Assembly: GCF_028561275.1 (NCBI RefSeq)
Contig: NZ_JAQQTF010000006.1
Coordinates: forward strand, 62,001-126,000
Direction of reading: 5' to 3'
DNA length: 64,000 nt
Source of the DNA: Aureisphaera galaxeae
GTDB lineage: Bacteria > Bacteroidota > Bacteroidia > Flavobacteriales > Flavobacteriaceae
In this document: positions 26,730 to 34,782 of the stretch, piece by piece
How positions within the stretch are numbered: position 1 is the stretch's first letter
Layout: every line of letters starts with the position of its first letter
Translations under genes and position numbers: made by a program
The notes under the pieces: model-generated
Database searches by the model: none
What the model saw: the letters and a program-made list of their open reading frames with translations, nothing else
What the model was told of the DNA's origin: nothing

Positions 26730-27646
26730 CCTTTTAATCGTTTAAGCAGTCCATACATTCCTTTATAGGGAAATGCATGTAATAATGTAAGCAGCGCTTT
26801 GTGCTTTCCCCGAACTAACCTTTTGGCCAATTTATATACTTGTTTTTCTTCGGAACGACTGTAATGTTTGTAGTTCTGAAGGTATACAATAGGAACAAAG
26901 GAGTTTAAATATTTGGAAAACCATTGCTGTTCTTGGTCCGTTAATTTCGGTTTCACTTCGGCCAAGGTAGTAAGGTAGGTACAGAAATCGGTAGCATCAT
27001 ATACTGCTTGAGAGGCGGATTGTGCGGTGTTTTTTAGGTAAAAAGACAGGGGTTTGTTTATAAAAACCACTTCTTCATTTGCACAAAGGCGTATCCAAAG
27101 ATCATGGTCTTCGTGTTTGCGCTGCCCTTTTCTGAAACGGTGATTCGCATCGAAAAGTGAGGCTTTGAACACCGCATTAGAGGCATTGATCGGCGGCAGA
27201 TACTTTTTAATGATTTCGAAATAGTTCGTTATCCCAGAAGTTCCATCCTTAGGCAAGAGGGCATGCTGGTAACGTTCTATGGAATCTTCGAAAACCCTGC
27301 TCCTACCTGCCCCAAAAATGTTTACTTTGGGAAATGCCTCCATGGCTTTTACCATTTCAGCCAAAAAATTAGGATCCCACCAGTCGTCCCCATCTAAAAA
27401 TGAAATCCACGGATATTGTGCTTTTTCTATTCCCGTGTTTCTGGCTACGCTGACACCACTATTTTCGATCGTTATAAGTCGAATCCTAGGATCCTGAAAG
27501 GTCTTTACCACTTTCTCTGAATCATCGGTACTCCCATCGTTAACAACAACAATTTCAAAATCTGCATAGGTTTGATCCAACACAGACTGTATTGTCTTTG
27601 CAACATACTGTTGTTTATTATAAAGGGGTACGATTACAGATACCAT
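26726..27646 (-). CDS. Glycosyltransferase family 2
   Basis: The 306-residue GT-A enzyme shows VSVIVPLYNKQQYVAKTIQS at the N-terminus, VVVNDGSTDDS for nucleotide binding, the DxD-like WISFLDGDDWW, and KHEDHDLW as likely catalytic ED motif. It adds one sugar of the repeat unit; the sugar cannot be told. The gene is 7 bp from the upstream methyltransferase gene and overlaps the downstream sulfotransferase start. Confidence 0.92.
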   Translation of the reverse strand: MVSVIVPLYNKQQYVAKTIQSVLDQTYADFEIVVVNDGSTDDSEKVVKTFQDPRIRLITIENSGVSVARNTGIEKAQYPWISFLDGDDWWDPNFLAEMVKAMEAFPKVNIFGAGRSRVFEDSIERYQHALLPKDGTSGITNYFEIIKKYLPPINASNAVFKASLFDANHRFRKGQRKHEDHDLWIRLCANEEVVFINKPLSFYLKNTAQSASQAVYDATDFCTYLTTLAEVKPKLTDQEQQWFSKYLNSFVPIVYLQNYKHYSRSEEKQVYKLAKRLVRGKHKALLTLLHAFPYKGMYGLLKRLKG

Positions 27647-27653
27647 ATGACAT

Positions 27654-28427
27654 CTACTGAGATTTTACGGCAACTACGCTAAAGAACGGTCTAAGCTTTG
27701 GAAACAAATACTCTATTAAACGATATTTCTTTGGGTATTTCCCTCGATAAATGAGGGTTTGCACCTCTAGCCCAAGCTTTTCCAGAAACACAATCAATTC
27801 CGTAGGAGTGTATTCCCTTACATGGCCCATGTGCCCATATTTCGAAATCTTGTCGTATTCCTCATAAATTTCACCACAACAACTGTACGCCTTTCCTCTA
27901 AACAGGAAATTTCGGATTCCCACCATAGATCGAAGATTGGGAGTAGAAATAAACAACTTCCCTCCAGGCACCATGACCCTTTTAATGTCTTCAATGACCG
28001 TAATAAGATTGGCATTAAGATGTTCGAATACCTCATTCATAATGACAGCATGAAAAGTAGCATCTTCGAAAGGTAAAGATTCTTGACCTATACTGCCTTT
28101 AACAACCTCCAAACCATTGGTGTCTATACAACTCTTAAACCGGTCGGGTTCCATATCCAATCCCGTAACCCGATAGCCTTTATCTTTTATGGCTGTTGTT
28201 AATATGGGAGGTGTTGAGCCCAATTCCAATACCGATATACTGGTATCTTCTGGGAATTCGGCCTGTAAGTACTCCAAATCGAATGACAATCTGTTTATGT
28301 GATTCTTAGAATAGTTATCATACCATTCCTTCATAAATTCTTCGTCCGGGAAAACACGGGAACGTGCATTTATAAGGGAATCCTTTGCTTGTTGTGTAGG
28401 TTGGTATTTTTCGGAGATGATTCTCAT
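27654..28427 (-). CDS. SAM-dependent class I methyltransferase
   Basis: The 257-residue protein contains the SAM-binding motif I VLELGSTPPILTTAI followed by the acidic VTGLDMEPDRF, a post-II motif AVIMNEVFEHL and motif III GGKLFISTPN. The family methylates small molecules or sugars; inside this locus it probably O-methylates a sugar of the repeat unit. The ATG overlaps the stop of the next downstream... that is, its start shares four bases with the end of the second sulfotransferase gene (28424-28427), showing a tight operon. Confidence 0.87.
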   Translation of the reverse strand: MRIISEKYQPTQQAKDSLINARSRVFPDEEFMKEWYDNYSKNHINRLSFDLEYLQAEFPEDTSISVLELGSTPPILTTAIKDKGYRVTGLDMEPDRFKSCIDTNGLEVVKGSIGQESLPFEDATFHAVIMNEVFEHLNANLITVIEDIKRVMVPGGKLFISTPNLRSMVGIRNFLFRGKAYSCCGEIYEEYDKISKYGHMGHVREYTPTELIVFLEKLGLEVQTLIYRGKYPKKYRLIEYLFPKLRPFFSVVAVKSQ

Positions 28428-29299
28428 TGTATAAGGATACTGATTTTATGGAGACCTGTAAAGAAAATACGATTAAAAAAGTTTAAGTGATCTAGACTCG
28501 CTTTTCTGTTTTCAATACGCAGGTTCCCCTTGGTATTACTTCGCATAGGGTTTCCCCCAATAGCGTGATTAAAATGTACGTCTAAAGAATTCAATTTCAA
28601 CGTTGCTCCCGTCCACTCTTCCATTTTTGCCAACCAGGCATTCGGATCGGAAACAAAGGAATGATAGGAAACAAAGGTATACCCAGGTAAACTTTTAAAC
28701 CGTCGCATGAAATACTTTATTTTTAGCCAGTTCTTAGCAATTACCCAATCACTTTTTATGGGCATATAAACCGTCTTATCTGTGTATTCGGGTAGTCTTA
28801 CCTTCTTTTTCCAACTATTGGCTACTTCAGGCAGCGATCGTTCCAAATGCAAAATAGTCACTTCACAGAAGTTCAATGTAATAAGGATGTTGAGCCATCC
28901 TATACTCTTGGAGCTATCTATAAGGATTTTCTTTCCCGTTTTATCCGCGATGCATTGGTAGAATAGCTTAACTCCCTTAACGAACGAACTCCAGTCGGGT
29001 TGTGCCAAAATTTCCTTAGCCTTGCCCGCATTTTTATATTTCAAAAGGTACTGGATCTTATTCCAAAAATCAGACGGATCGTAATCCTCTATTTCGGAAG
29101 TCAAGGTATTGTGTACATGCGACCACAATGGGCAGCTTACAATAATATCGCCGCAGCCGCATAGTGAATCCCCTTCATAATATCGTCGCCAAAAACGATA
29201 GCATTCACCTATTCCGATAGTACCATCTGCATTTGCCAAAACATTTTCCAACAGTGTGGAACCTGACCTACCGTCTCCTGCTATGTAGATAATTTTCAT
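28424..29299 (-). CDS. Sulfotransferase-family protein (second)
   Basis: The 291-residue protein begins directly with the PAPS loop IYIAGDGRSGSTLLENVLAN and later has TILHLERSLPEVANSWKKK, fitting the 3'-phosphate-binding strand-helix. A Cys cluster (SLCGCGDIIVSCPLW) near residue 50 is typical of this Sulfotransfer subgroup. It is only distantly similar to the sulfotransferase at 25848, so the two likely sulfate different positions or sugars. Four-base overlaps on both sides place it in the same transcript. Confidence 0.85.
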   Translation of the reverse strand: MKIIYIAGDGRSGSTLLENVLANADGTIGIGECYRFWRRYYEGDSLCGCGDIIVSCPLWSHVHNTLTSEIEDYDPSDFWNKIQYLLKYKNAGKAKEILAQPDWSSFVKGVKLFYQCIADKTGKKILIDSSKSIGWLNILITLNFCEVTILHLERSLPEVANSWKKKVRLPEYTDKTVYMPIKSDWVIAKNWLKIKYFMRRFKSLPGYTFVSYHSFVSDPNAWLAKMEEWTGATLKLNSLDVHFNHAIGGNPMRSNTKGNLRIENRKASLDHLNFFNRIFFTGLHKISILIQ

Positions 29300-30591
29300 G
29301 AGAAGATTGTGGTATTAACCCCTAGTTTTTTCTGAATATATCGAACTAGGATAATGTTCTGTACAATGAGGGTAATGGTATAAGCCCATGAAGCTCCCAA
29401 TACATCGAAAAATATGATGAGTGCTATACTTAAACCAACATTTAGAATGAGCATTTGGATTAAATTCTTGGAAAGATAGGCTTGATTTCCAGTCATATTC
29501 AAAACGGGGCCGGCCGAACCCGCCAAGGCGTGTACCAATTGTCCCAAACAAAGGATGAGTAACGGGATAAATGAAACGGCGTATTCATTTCCAAACATAA
29601 AAGTCAATAACGCTTCCCCTCCTACTACGAAAACAATAACCACTACTACCGAAAAAGCGAACACCAAACGGTTGGCTTTGGTAACAATTCGTTGTAGTGA
29701 CTCCATGTTTTTTTGTTCGAATGCTGTTGAAATATAAGGTGGAATGGCGGAGTTTATTGCGCCTAATGCAAAAGAAACCAATGCTGCACCCCGCATGGCT
29801 ACGTCAAAAATGGCAACAGCTTCCAAGCTTCCGAAGATGGCCAAAAGATAGGTGATGGACTTTTCCTTTAATGTTTGGGTCCCTCCGTTTATGAGAAAAG
29901 GTATGGTAGCCTTGGTCCATTCTTTTTCTGAAAAAGAGGGTCGAATGCCCTTCAACTTGTTCAAAAGTTTGGATTTCAGAAATAATGAACCCACAATAAA
30001 AGCTATGGCGGCGGCAATGGCATGAATGAGCATTGCATTTTCTGGGGTAAGTGTATTTCCTGCTAAATAGAAAACGATAAGCCCTACAAAAAGCAAAAAA
30101 TTCCTTATGAATGTATCTGGCAATTGCCCTAAAACTACCAATTTTAGACCTCTTAATGCCGCAGAGCGAATACTACCTAAGGCCAAAAAGGGAAGTATGA
30201 GAAATGCATACCACATGGTAGTGGACATTTCGTATTGGCCCCACCAAACCAAATAGGTAACGTAAGCGAGTAGTAGTGCAAGTGCCGTCGTTAATAGCAC
30301 CAATTGATTGGAACGAATAAGCAGTCCCTTTATTCCTGCAAAATCCTTTTCCACTTGATACTTGGAAATATAACGTGTAATTAAATTGGGGAGACCAAAA
30401 GAAACGGGGATTACGATGAGATTGATGGTTGCAAAGGCTAGTACGTATGCACCAAATTCTTTTACACTTAACACCCTGGCCAATAAAATTCCATTGAGAA
30501 AAGCGAAGAAGGTGGATAGGAACTTTATCCCTAAACTACCCAAAGTTGCAACCTTAATCTGTTTGCTGCTAAATAAATCTAAAATATTCAC
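29296..30591 (-). CDS. Lipid-linked oligosaccharide flippase (Wzx/MATE-like)
   Basis: The 431-residue protein has 12-14 hydrophobic helices in the polysaccharide biosynthesis (PST/MVF) pattern. Features include the N-terminal LGSLGIKFLSTFFAFLNGIL, the VKEFGAYVLAFATINL segment and a duplicated C-terminal half. It should translocate the undecaprenyl-linked repeat unit to the periplasm for the Wzy-like polymerase. It follows cysN by 39 bp in the same direction. Confidence 0.9.
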   Translation of the reverse strand: MNILDLFSSKQIKVATLGSLGIKFLSTFFAFLNGILLARVLSVKEFGAYVLAFATINLIVIPVSFGLPNLITRYISKYQVEKDFAGIKGLLIRSNQLVLLTTALALLLAYVTYLVWWGQYEMSTTMWYAFLILPFLALGSIRSAALRGLKLVVLGQLPDTFIRNFLLFVGLIVFYLAGNTLTPENAMLIHAIAAAIAFIVGSLFLKSKLLNKLKGIRPSFSEKEWTKATIPFLINGGTQTLKEKSITYLLAIFGSLEAVAIFDVAMRGAALVSFALGAINSAIPPYISTAFEQKNMESLQRIVTKANRLVFAFSVVVVIVFVVGGEALLTFMFGNEYAVSFIPLLILCLGQLVHALAGSAGPVLNMTGNQAYLSKNLIQMLILNVGLSIALIIFFDVLGASWAYTITLIVQNIILVRYIQKKLGVNTTIFS

Positions 30592-30630
30592 GTTCCCATT
30601 ACTATCTTCCTTTTCTGGAAGAGAAACCCA

Positions 30631-31887
30631 TTACATAATCATTCCGGCAGCTACGGTCTCGTGCGTAGCATCATCGATCAAAACAAAACTCCCTGTAATT
30701 CGGTTGTCGCGATACTCATCAATCATAAGAGGTCGTGTAGTACGAACCTTCACGCGGGCAATGTCGTTCATAGCCAGATCCTTACTCTCCTCGTCTCGAC
30801 TGTATGAGTTGATGTCGACCTTGTAAAGAATGTCCTTGATCATGGCTTTTTGCTCATTCGAGGTATGTAAAATGGTGTATTTTGCTCTTGGGCGTGCCTG
30901 CTGGTTGTTCAACCAACAGATCATAGCATCGAATTCCTGACTTGGGGTTGGCTTGTTGTTGGTCTTTACAATCATATCCCCTCGACCCACATCGATATCG
31001 TCCTCTAGTGTAATAGTAACCGACATCGGGGCAAAGGCTTCTGCCACTTCTCCATTGATGGTATCGATGGTTTTAATAGTAGACGTAAACCCTGAAGGCA
31101 TTAGGGTAACGTCATCGCCAGGTCTAAAGATTCCACTAGCTACACGTCCCGCATATCCTCTGTAATCGATAAACTCCTTGCTTTGTGGACGCAATACAGT
31201 TTGTACCGGGAATCTGGCATCGATTTTATTCACGTCGCTACTAATGTGCATGTGCTCCAGTGTATGCAATAGTGGTGCTCCCTTGTACCATTCCATGTTT
31301 TCGGAACGATTTACTACGTTGTCCCCATTTAAGGCACTGATAGGAAGGAAACGGATGTCCTTTACATATAATTTGGAAGAAAACTCTTCGAACTGTGCAA
31401 TGATATTCTCATACACTTCTTCTTTATATTCTACCAAATCCATTTTATTGACACACACGATAATGTGTGGAATCTGCAACAAAGAAGCAATAAAAGCATG
31501 GCGTTTCGTCTGTTCAATCACACCATTACGCGCATCGATTAGGATCAATGCCGCATTAGCTGTAGAAGCTCCAGTAACCATGTTTCGGGTATACTGAATA
31601 TGTCCAGGAGTATCAGCAATAATGAACTTACGCTTAGGGGTGGTAAAATATCTATAGGCCACGTCGATGGTAATTCCCTGCTCGCGTTCGTCTCTAAGAC
31701 CATCGGTAAACAAAGCCAAATCCACTCCCTCGTGTCCTTTACGCTTACTGGTAGATTCTACGGCTTCCAATTGATCTTCGAAAATTGCCTTGGAATCATA
31801 CAACAATCGACCGATTAGGGTACTCTTTCCGTCATCTACACTTCCTGCGGTGGTGAATCGTAATAGTTGGTTGTTATCTATTGCCAT
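30631..31887 (-). CDS. cysN: Sulfate adenylyltransferase subunit 1 (GTPase)
   Basis: The 418-residue EF-Tu-like GTPase has G1 GSVDDGKSTLIGRLLYDS, the switch region EREQGITIDVAYRYF, G3 DTPGHIQYTRNM and G4 NKMDLV, then two beta-barrel domains. CysN drives APS formation by CysD with GTP hydrolysis. There is no fused APS-kinase domain; CysC is encoded separately. The gap to cysD is 83 bp and holds a 12-bp palindrome. No cysH/cysI/cysJ genes are nearby, so the pathway here points to PAPS for sulfotransferases. Confidence 0.96.
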   Translation of the reverse strand: MAIDNNQLLRFTTAGSVDDGKSTLIGRLLYDSKAIFEDQLEAVESTSKRKGHEGVDLALFTDGLRDEREQGITIDVAYRYFTTPKRKFIIADTPGHIQYTRNMVTGASTANAALILIDARNGVIEQTKRHAFIASLLQIPHIIVCVNKMDLVEYKEEVYENIIAQFEEFSSKLYVKDIRFLPISALNGDNVVNRSENMEWYKGAPLLHTLEHMHISSDVNKIDARFPVQTVLRPQSKEFIDYRGYAGRVASGIFRPGDDVTLMPSGFTSTIKTIDTINGEVAEAFAPMSVTITLEDDIDVGRGDMIVKTNNKPTPSQEFDAMICWLNNQQARPRAKYTILHTSNEQKAMIKDILYKVDINSYSRDEESKDLAMNDIARVKVRTTRPLMIDEYRDNRITGSFVLIDDATHETVAAGMIM

Positions 31888-31925
31888 TTTTAAATTCTAA
31901 GTTCTTAGTATTAAGTGTTTAGTTG

Positions 31926-31937
31926 TGAGATATCTCA
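31926..31937. promoter_or_regulatory. 12-bp perfect palindrome in the cysD-cysN gap
   Basis: TGAGATATCTCA lies in the 83-bp space between cysD and cysN, in an AT-rich and pyrimidine-rich context. It could be an RNA processing site, a weak hairpin or an operator. A 12-bp palindrome can arise by chance, so confidence is low. Confidence 0.2.
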
Positions 31938-31970
31938 ATATTCTCCTCTCTTTCCTCTCTCTCGTCGCTA

Positions 31971-32876
31971 TTAAAAATATCCCTGACGCTTACGGTCTTC
32001 CATAGCCGTTTCACTTCGTTTGTCGTCTGTACGATTTCCCCGTTCAGTCTGTTTCATGGCCGCTACTTCAGCAACGATCTTTTCCAGTGAATCGGCATCG
32101 CTTTCCAGGCCTCCTGTAATGGTAATATCCCCAAGGGTTCTGAATCTGATTTTCTTCTTCTCAATGGTTTCGCTGTCCTCCATAATTAAGTGTTCGGAAA
32201 CAGGAATCCAAGAATTACTTCTCCAAACCACCTCTCTTTCATGGGCGAAATACAAGGATGGAATGCTAATATTTTCACGAAGGATATAATTCCAAACGTC
32301 CATTTCGGTCCAGTTACTAATAGGGAATGCCCTAAAGTGCTCTCCTTCGAAATGTTTTCCGTTTAGGATGTTCCAAAGTTCTGGACGCTGGTTTTTAGGA
32401 TCCCATTGTCCGAAATCATCCCTATGAGAAAAGAAACGCTCCTTGGCTCTGGCCTTTTCTTCGTCCCTTCTTCCTCCTCCAATAGCGCAATCGATTCGGT
32501 TGTCTTCAATAGCATCCAATAGGGTGGTGATCTGAAGAGCATTTCGGGTGGCGTTTTTACCTTTTTCTTCGGCTACGCGTCCTTTATCGATAGATTCCTG
32601 TACGGATCCCACAATCAATTGAACTCCCAACTGATTGATTAGGTCATCTCGGAATTTTATGGTTTCAGGGAAGTTGTGCCCCGTATCCACGTGCATTAAT
32701 GGAAACGGGATTTTTGAAGGATAAAACGCTTTCCTTGCCAAATGCGTTACTACAATAGAGTCTTTTCCTCCAGAAAATAGAATTACAGGATTCTGAAATT
32801 GCGCCCATACTTCACGTAAAATATAGATCGCTTCCGATTCCAATTCATCCAAATAATTCAAATAATACTTACTCAT
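31971..32876 (-). CDS. cysD: Sulfate adenylyltransferase subunit 2
   Basis: The 301-residue PAPS-reductase-fold protein has the PP-loop VILFSGGKDSIVVTHLA near residue 32, HVDTGHNFPETIKFRD, and the DEEKARAKERFFSHRDDFGQWDP region of CysD. It makes APS from ATP and sulfate with CysN. The start overlaps the cysC stop by eight bases, so cysC, cysD and cysN form one transcript. Length is standard. Confidence 0.96.
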   Translation of the reverse strand: MSKYYLNYLDELESEAIYILREVWAQFQNPVILFSGGKDSIVVTHLARKAFYPSKIPFPLMHVDTGHNFPETIKFRDDLINQLGVQLIVGSVQESIDKGRVAEEKGKNATRNALQITTLLDAIEDNRIDCAIGGGRRDEEKARAKERFFSHRDDFGQWDPKNQRPELWNILNGKHFEGEHFRAFPISNWTEMDVWNYILRENISIPSLYFAHEREVVWRSNSWIPVSEHLIMEDSETIEKKKIRFRTLGDITITGGLESDADSLEKIVAEVAAMKQTERGNRTDDKRSETAMEDRKRQGYF

Positions 32877-33468
32877 CGGTGTTCAGTTTGTTTTCAATAT
32901 ATGCTATGATGGTTGCTACAGATTCCTCTACAGTAACCTTTGTGGTGTCTATTTCTACGTCCGGTGATTGTGGAGCTTCATAAGGAGCGTTTACTCCCGT
33001 AAAGTCCTTGATCTCACCTGCTCTAGCTTTGGCATACAGTCCTTTTACATCTCGTCGCTCACACTCCTCAATGGGTGTATTAACGAAAATTTCGACATAA
33101 TTGTCTGCACCCAGAATATTTTTTATGTTTTCTCTATCCTTTTCATATGGGGAAACAAAGGCAGCCAAGGTTACCAAACCAGCATCGACCATTAAATTGG
33201 CCACTTCGGCAATGCGGCGGATATTCTCCTTACGGTCTTCGGGGGAAAATGTCAGGTTATTGTTAAGGCCTTTTCGCACGTTATCCCCATCGAGGATGTA
33301 GGTATGGATTCCCTTATCTACCAAGGCTTTCTCCACGGCATTGGCTATGGTCGATTTGCCAGAGCCACTTAAACCCGTAAACCAAAGCAAGAACGAACCA
33401 TGTCCTTTAATGGACTTTCGCATCTCCCGATCGACACTAAAATTATGGGGGATTACATTCTCTTGCAT
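32869..33468 (-). CDS. cysC: Adenylylsulfate kinase
   Basis: The 199-residue kinase has Walker A WFTGLSGSGKSTIANAVEKA, the DGDNVRKGLNNNLTFSPEDR nucleotide/APS-binding segment, FVSPYEKDRENI with the phosphorylatable Ser position, and VKGLYAKARAGEIKDFTGV. It phosphorylates APS to PAPS, the sulfate donor for the two sulfotransferases encoded downstream. Its start touches the DUF2061 stop by one base. Confidence 0.96.
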   Translation of the reverse strand: MQENVIPHNFSVDREMRKSIKGHGSFLLWFTGLSGSGKSTIANAVEKALVDKGIHTYILDGDNVRKGLNNNLTFSPEDRKENIRRIAEVANLMVDAGLVTLAAFVSPYEKDRENIKNILGADNYVEIFVNTPIEECERRDVKGLYAKARAGEIKDFTGVNAPYEAPQSPDVEIDTTKVTVEESVATIIAYIENKLNTDE

Positions 33469-33929
33469 CAGTTCTTTCCTAGTTTTCTATAGATATAATT
33501 CCGTATTCTACCCAGTGGTAATTTGAGCCATAATCGCTCGTGAAAATAATAAAGTGCAAATTTAGTAATTAACTCGGTTAAAGCGATAAAAAGTGCCACT
33601 TCATTAAAACTCTCTAAGACAGCTCCCGAAATGATGAAAGTCATGGTGGTTGCCACCAATCGCCAAGAAATGGATTTGTAGACGGTAGCACGCTTGGTCA
33701 CCACCCCATTCTTGCGGTATCGTTGCCATATACGTTCGTGTACATAGTAGACAAAAAACTTGATCAAAAACTCGGCGGCACCTATCTTAAAAGCATCCTC
33801 CAAACTGCACTGTCCAAACAAGCAGGTGATAAGCAATGCCACCAATATGGTATCTGTCGTGGCAACTACGCGCCAGGAGATTCCTTTGAGGAGGCTTCTT
33901 ATATGTGATTCTTGTTTGTACTGAGCCAT
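33468..33929 (-). CDS. DUF2061 membrane protein, tandem duplication
   Basis: The 153-residue protein is made of two copies of the DUF2061 unit. Copy 1 (about residues 8-68) has LLKGISWRVVATTDTILVAL and ends FVYYVHERIWQRY. Copy 2 (about 80-145) has YKSISWRLVATTMTFIISGA and ends FALYYFHERLWLKL. Each copy holds two hydrophobic helices and the SWR-V/L-ATT and YY-x-HERxW motifs. The family's function is unknown. Being wedged between cysQ and cysC with 1-bp spacings suggests a link to sulfate activation, for instance sulfate or PAP handling at the membrane; this is inference. Confidence 0.88.
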   Translation of the reverse strand: MAQYKQESHIRSLLKGISWRVVATTDTILVALLITCLFGQCSLEDAFKIGAAEFLIKFFVYYVHERIWQRYRKNGVVTKRATVYKSISWRLVATTMTFIISGAVLESFNEVALFIALTELITKFALYYFHERLWLKLPLGRIRNYIYRKLGKN

Positions 33930-33930
33930 G

Positions 33931-34713
33931 TTAACTCGTTACGAGAAAATAAGGATTCAAAAGATTTTCCTTGTTGTATCGAAGGGGTTGTTGTGTTTCC
34001 TGATCGATCACCTTCACTCCCACAGCTCTACAAATGGCATCACCTGCTGCTGTATCCCATTCCATAGTAGGGGCAAAACGAGGATACACGTGGGCATTCC
34101 CTTCGGCCACCAAACAGAACTTAAGTGAACTTCCCTTGGAAACAATTTCAACTTCCTTTCCCAAATCTTCAATGTAGGCTTTCGTTGCATCATTAAGGTG
34201 CGAACGGCTTCCCACTACTCTTACTCGAAGTGAAGATGCAGCAGGTTTCATAGGGGTTGCTTGAGCCATAATTTCTTCCACAGGGATATTTTCGTCCGTT
34301 AGCTCCAATCTATAGGAACCTTCGTCCATTCCAAGAGTGTAATACAAGGTTTTCGAAACCGGCACATAAATGATTCCCATCACAGGTGTGCCCTCTTGTA
34401 CCAAAGCAATGTTCACCGTAAATTCCCCATTTCGCTTTATGAATTCCTTAGTTCCATCCAACGGATCCACAATCCAACAACTGCTCCATTCCTTGCGCTC
34501 ACTATAGTCGATCTGCTTATTTTCTTCACTAATAATTGGGAAAGGGGTTTTCTCCAAATAGGTATTGATTATCGCATTGCATTTTTTATCTGCAATGGTA
34601 AGCGGTGAATCGTCTCCTTTTAGCTCCACATCGAAGTCTGTTGCATAGACTTCCATGATAGCTTTTCCTCCTTCAATAGCTGCTTTTATGGCGGTTTGTA
34701 AGTATTTGTTCAT
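33931..34713 (-). CDS. cysQ: 3'(2'),5'-bisphosphate nucleotidase
   Basis: Starting at the ATG at 34711-34713 the protein has 260 residues of the inositol-monophosphatase fold: SEENKQIDY, the metal motif DPLDGTKEFIKRNGEFTVNIA and WDTAAGDAICRAVG. CysQ hydrolyses PAP, the by-product of sulfotransferases, to AMP, relieving product inhibition. An in-frame start further upstream (34782) would add 23 residues running across the promoter -7 box at 34732-34739 and into the divergent gene, so it is rejected. It is the promoter-proximal gene of the polysaccharide sulfation operon. Confidence 0.94.
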   Translation of the reverse strand: MNKYLQTAIKAAIEGGKAIMEVYATDFDVELKGDDSPLTIADKKCNAIINTYLEKTPFPIISEENKQIDYSERKEWSSCWIVDPLDGTKEFIKRNGEFTVNIALVQEGTPVMGIIYVPVSKTLYYTLGMDEGSYRLELTDENIPVEEIMAQATPMKPAASSLRVRVVGSRSHLNDATKAYIEDLGKEVEIVSKGSSLKFCLVAEGNAHVYPRFAPTMEWDTAAGDAICRAVGVKVIDQETQQPLRYNKENLLNPYFLVTS

Positions 34714-34731
34714 ACGGGAAATATAAGTGCG

Positions 34732-34739
34732 CAAAGGTA
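34732..34739 (-). promoter_or_regulatory. -7 box of the cysQ-led polysaccharide operon promoter
   Basis: TACCTTTG on the minus strand matches TAnnTTTG and lies 18 bp before the cysQ ATG. No clean TTTG is present at the -33 distance. It probably starts transcription of the cysQ-DUF2061-cysC-cysD-cysN unit and perhaps much of the roughly 20-kb minus-strand locus downstream. Confidence 0.45.
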
Positions 34740-34782
34740 CAATAAATAGCAAGAATTCATAATAATGTTTACATTTATACAC

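Noticed and set aside
30386-30826. 146-codon plus-strand open frame
   Set aside because: Antisense across the flippase and cysN ends and their gap; no domain or signal visible.
31888-31970. A small gene between cysD and cysN
   Set aside because: Only 83 bp with no coding potential; contains a palindrome and pyrimidine-rich sequence.
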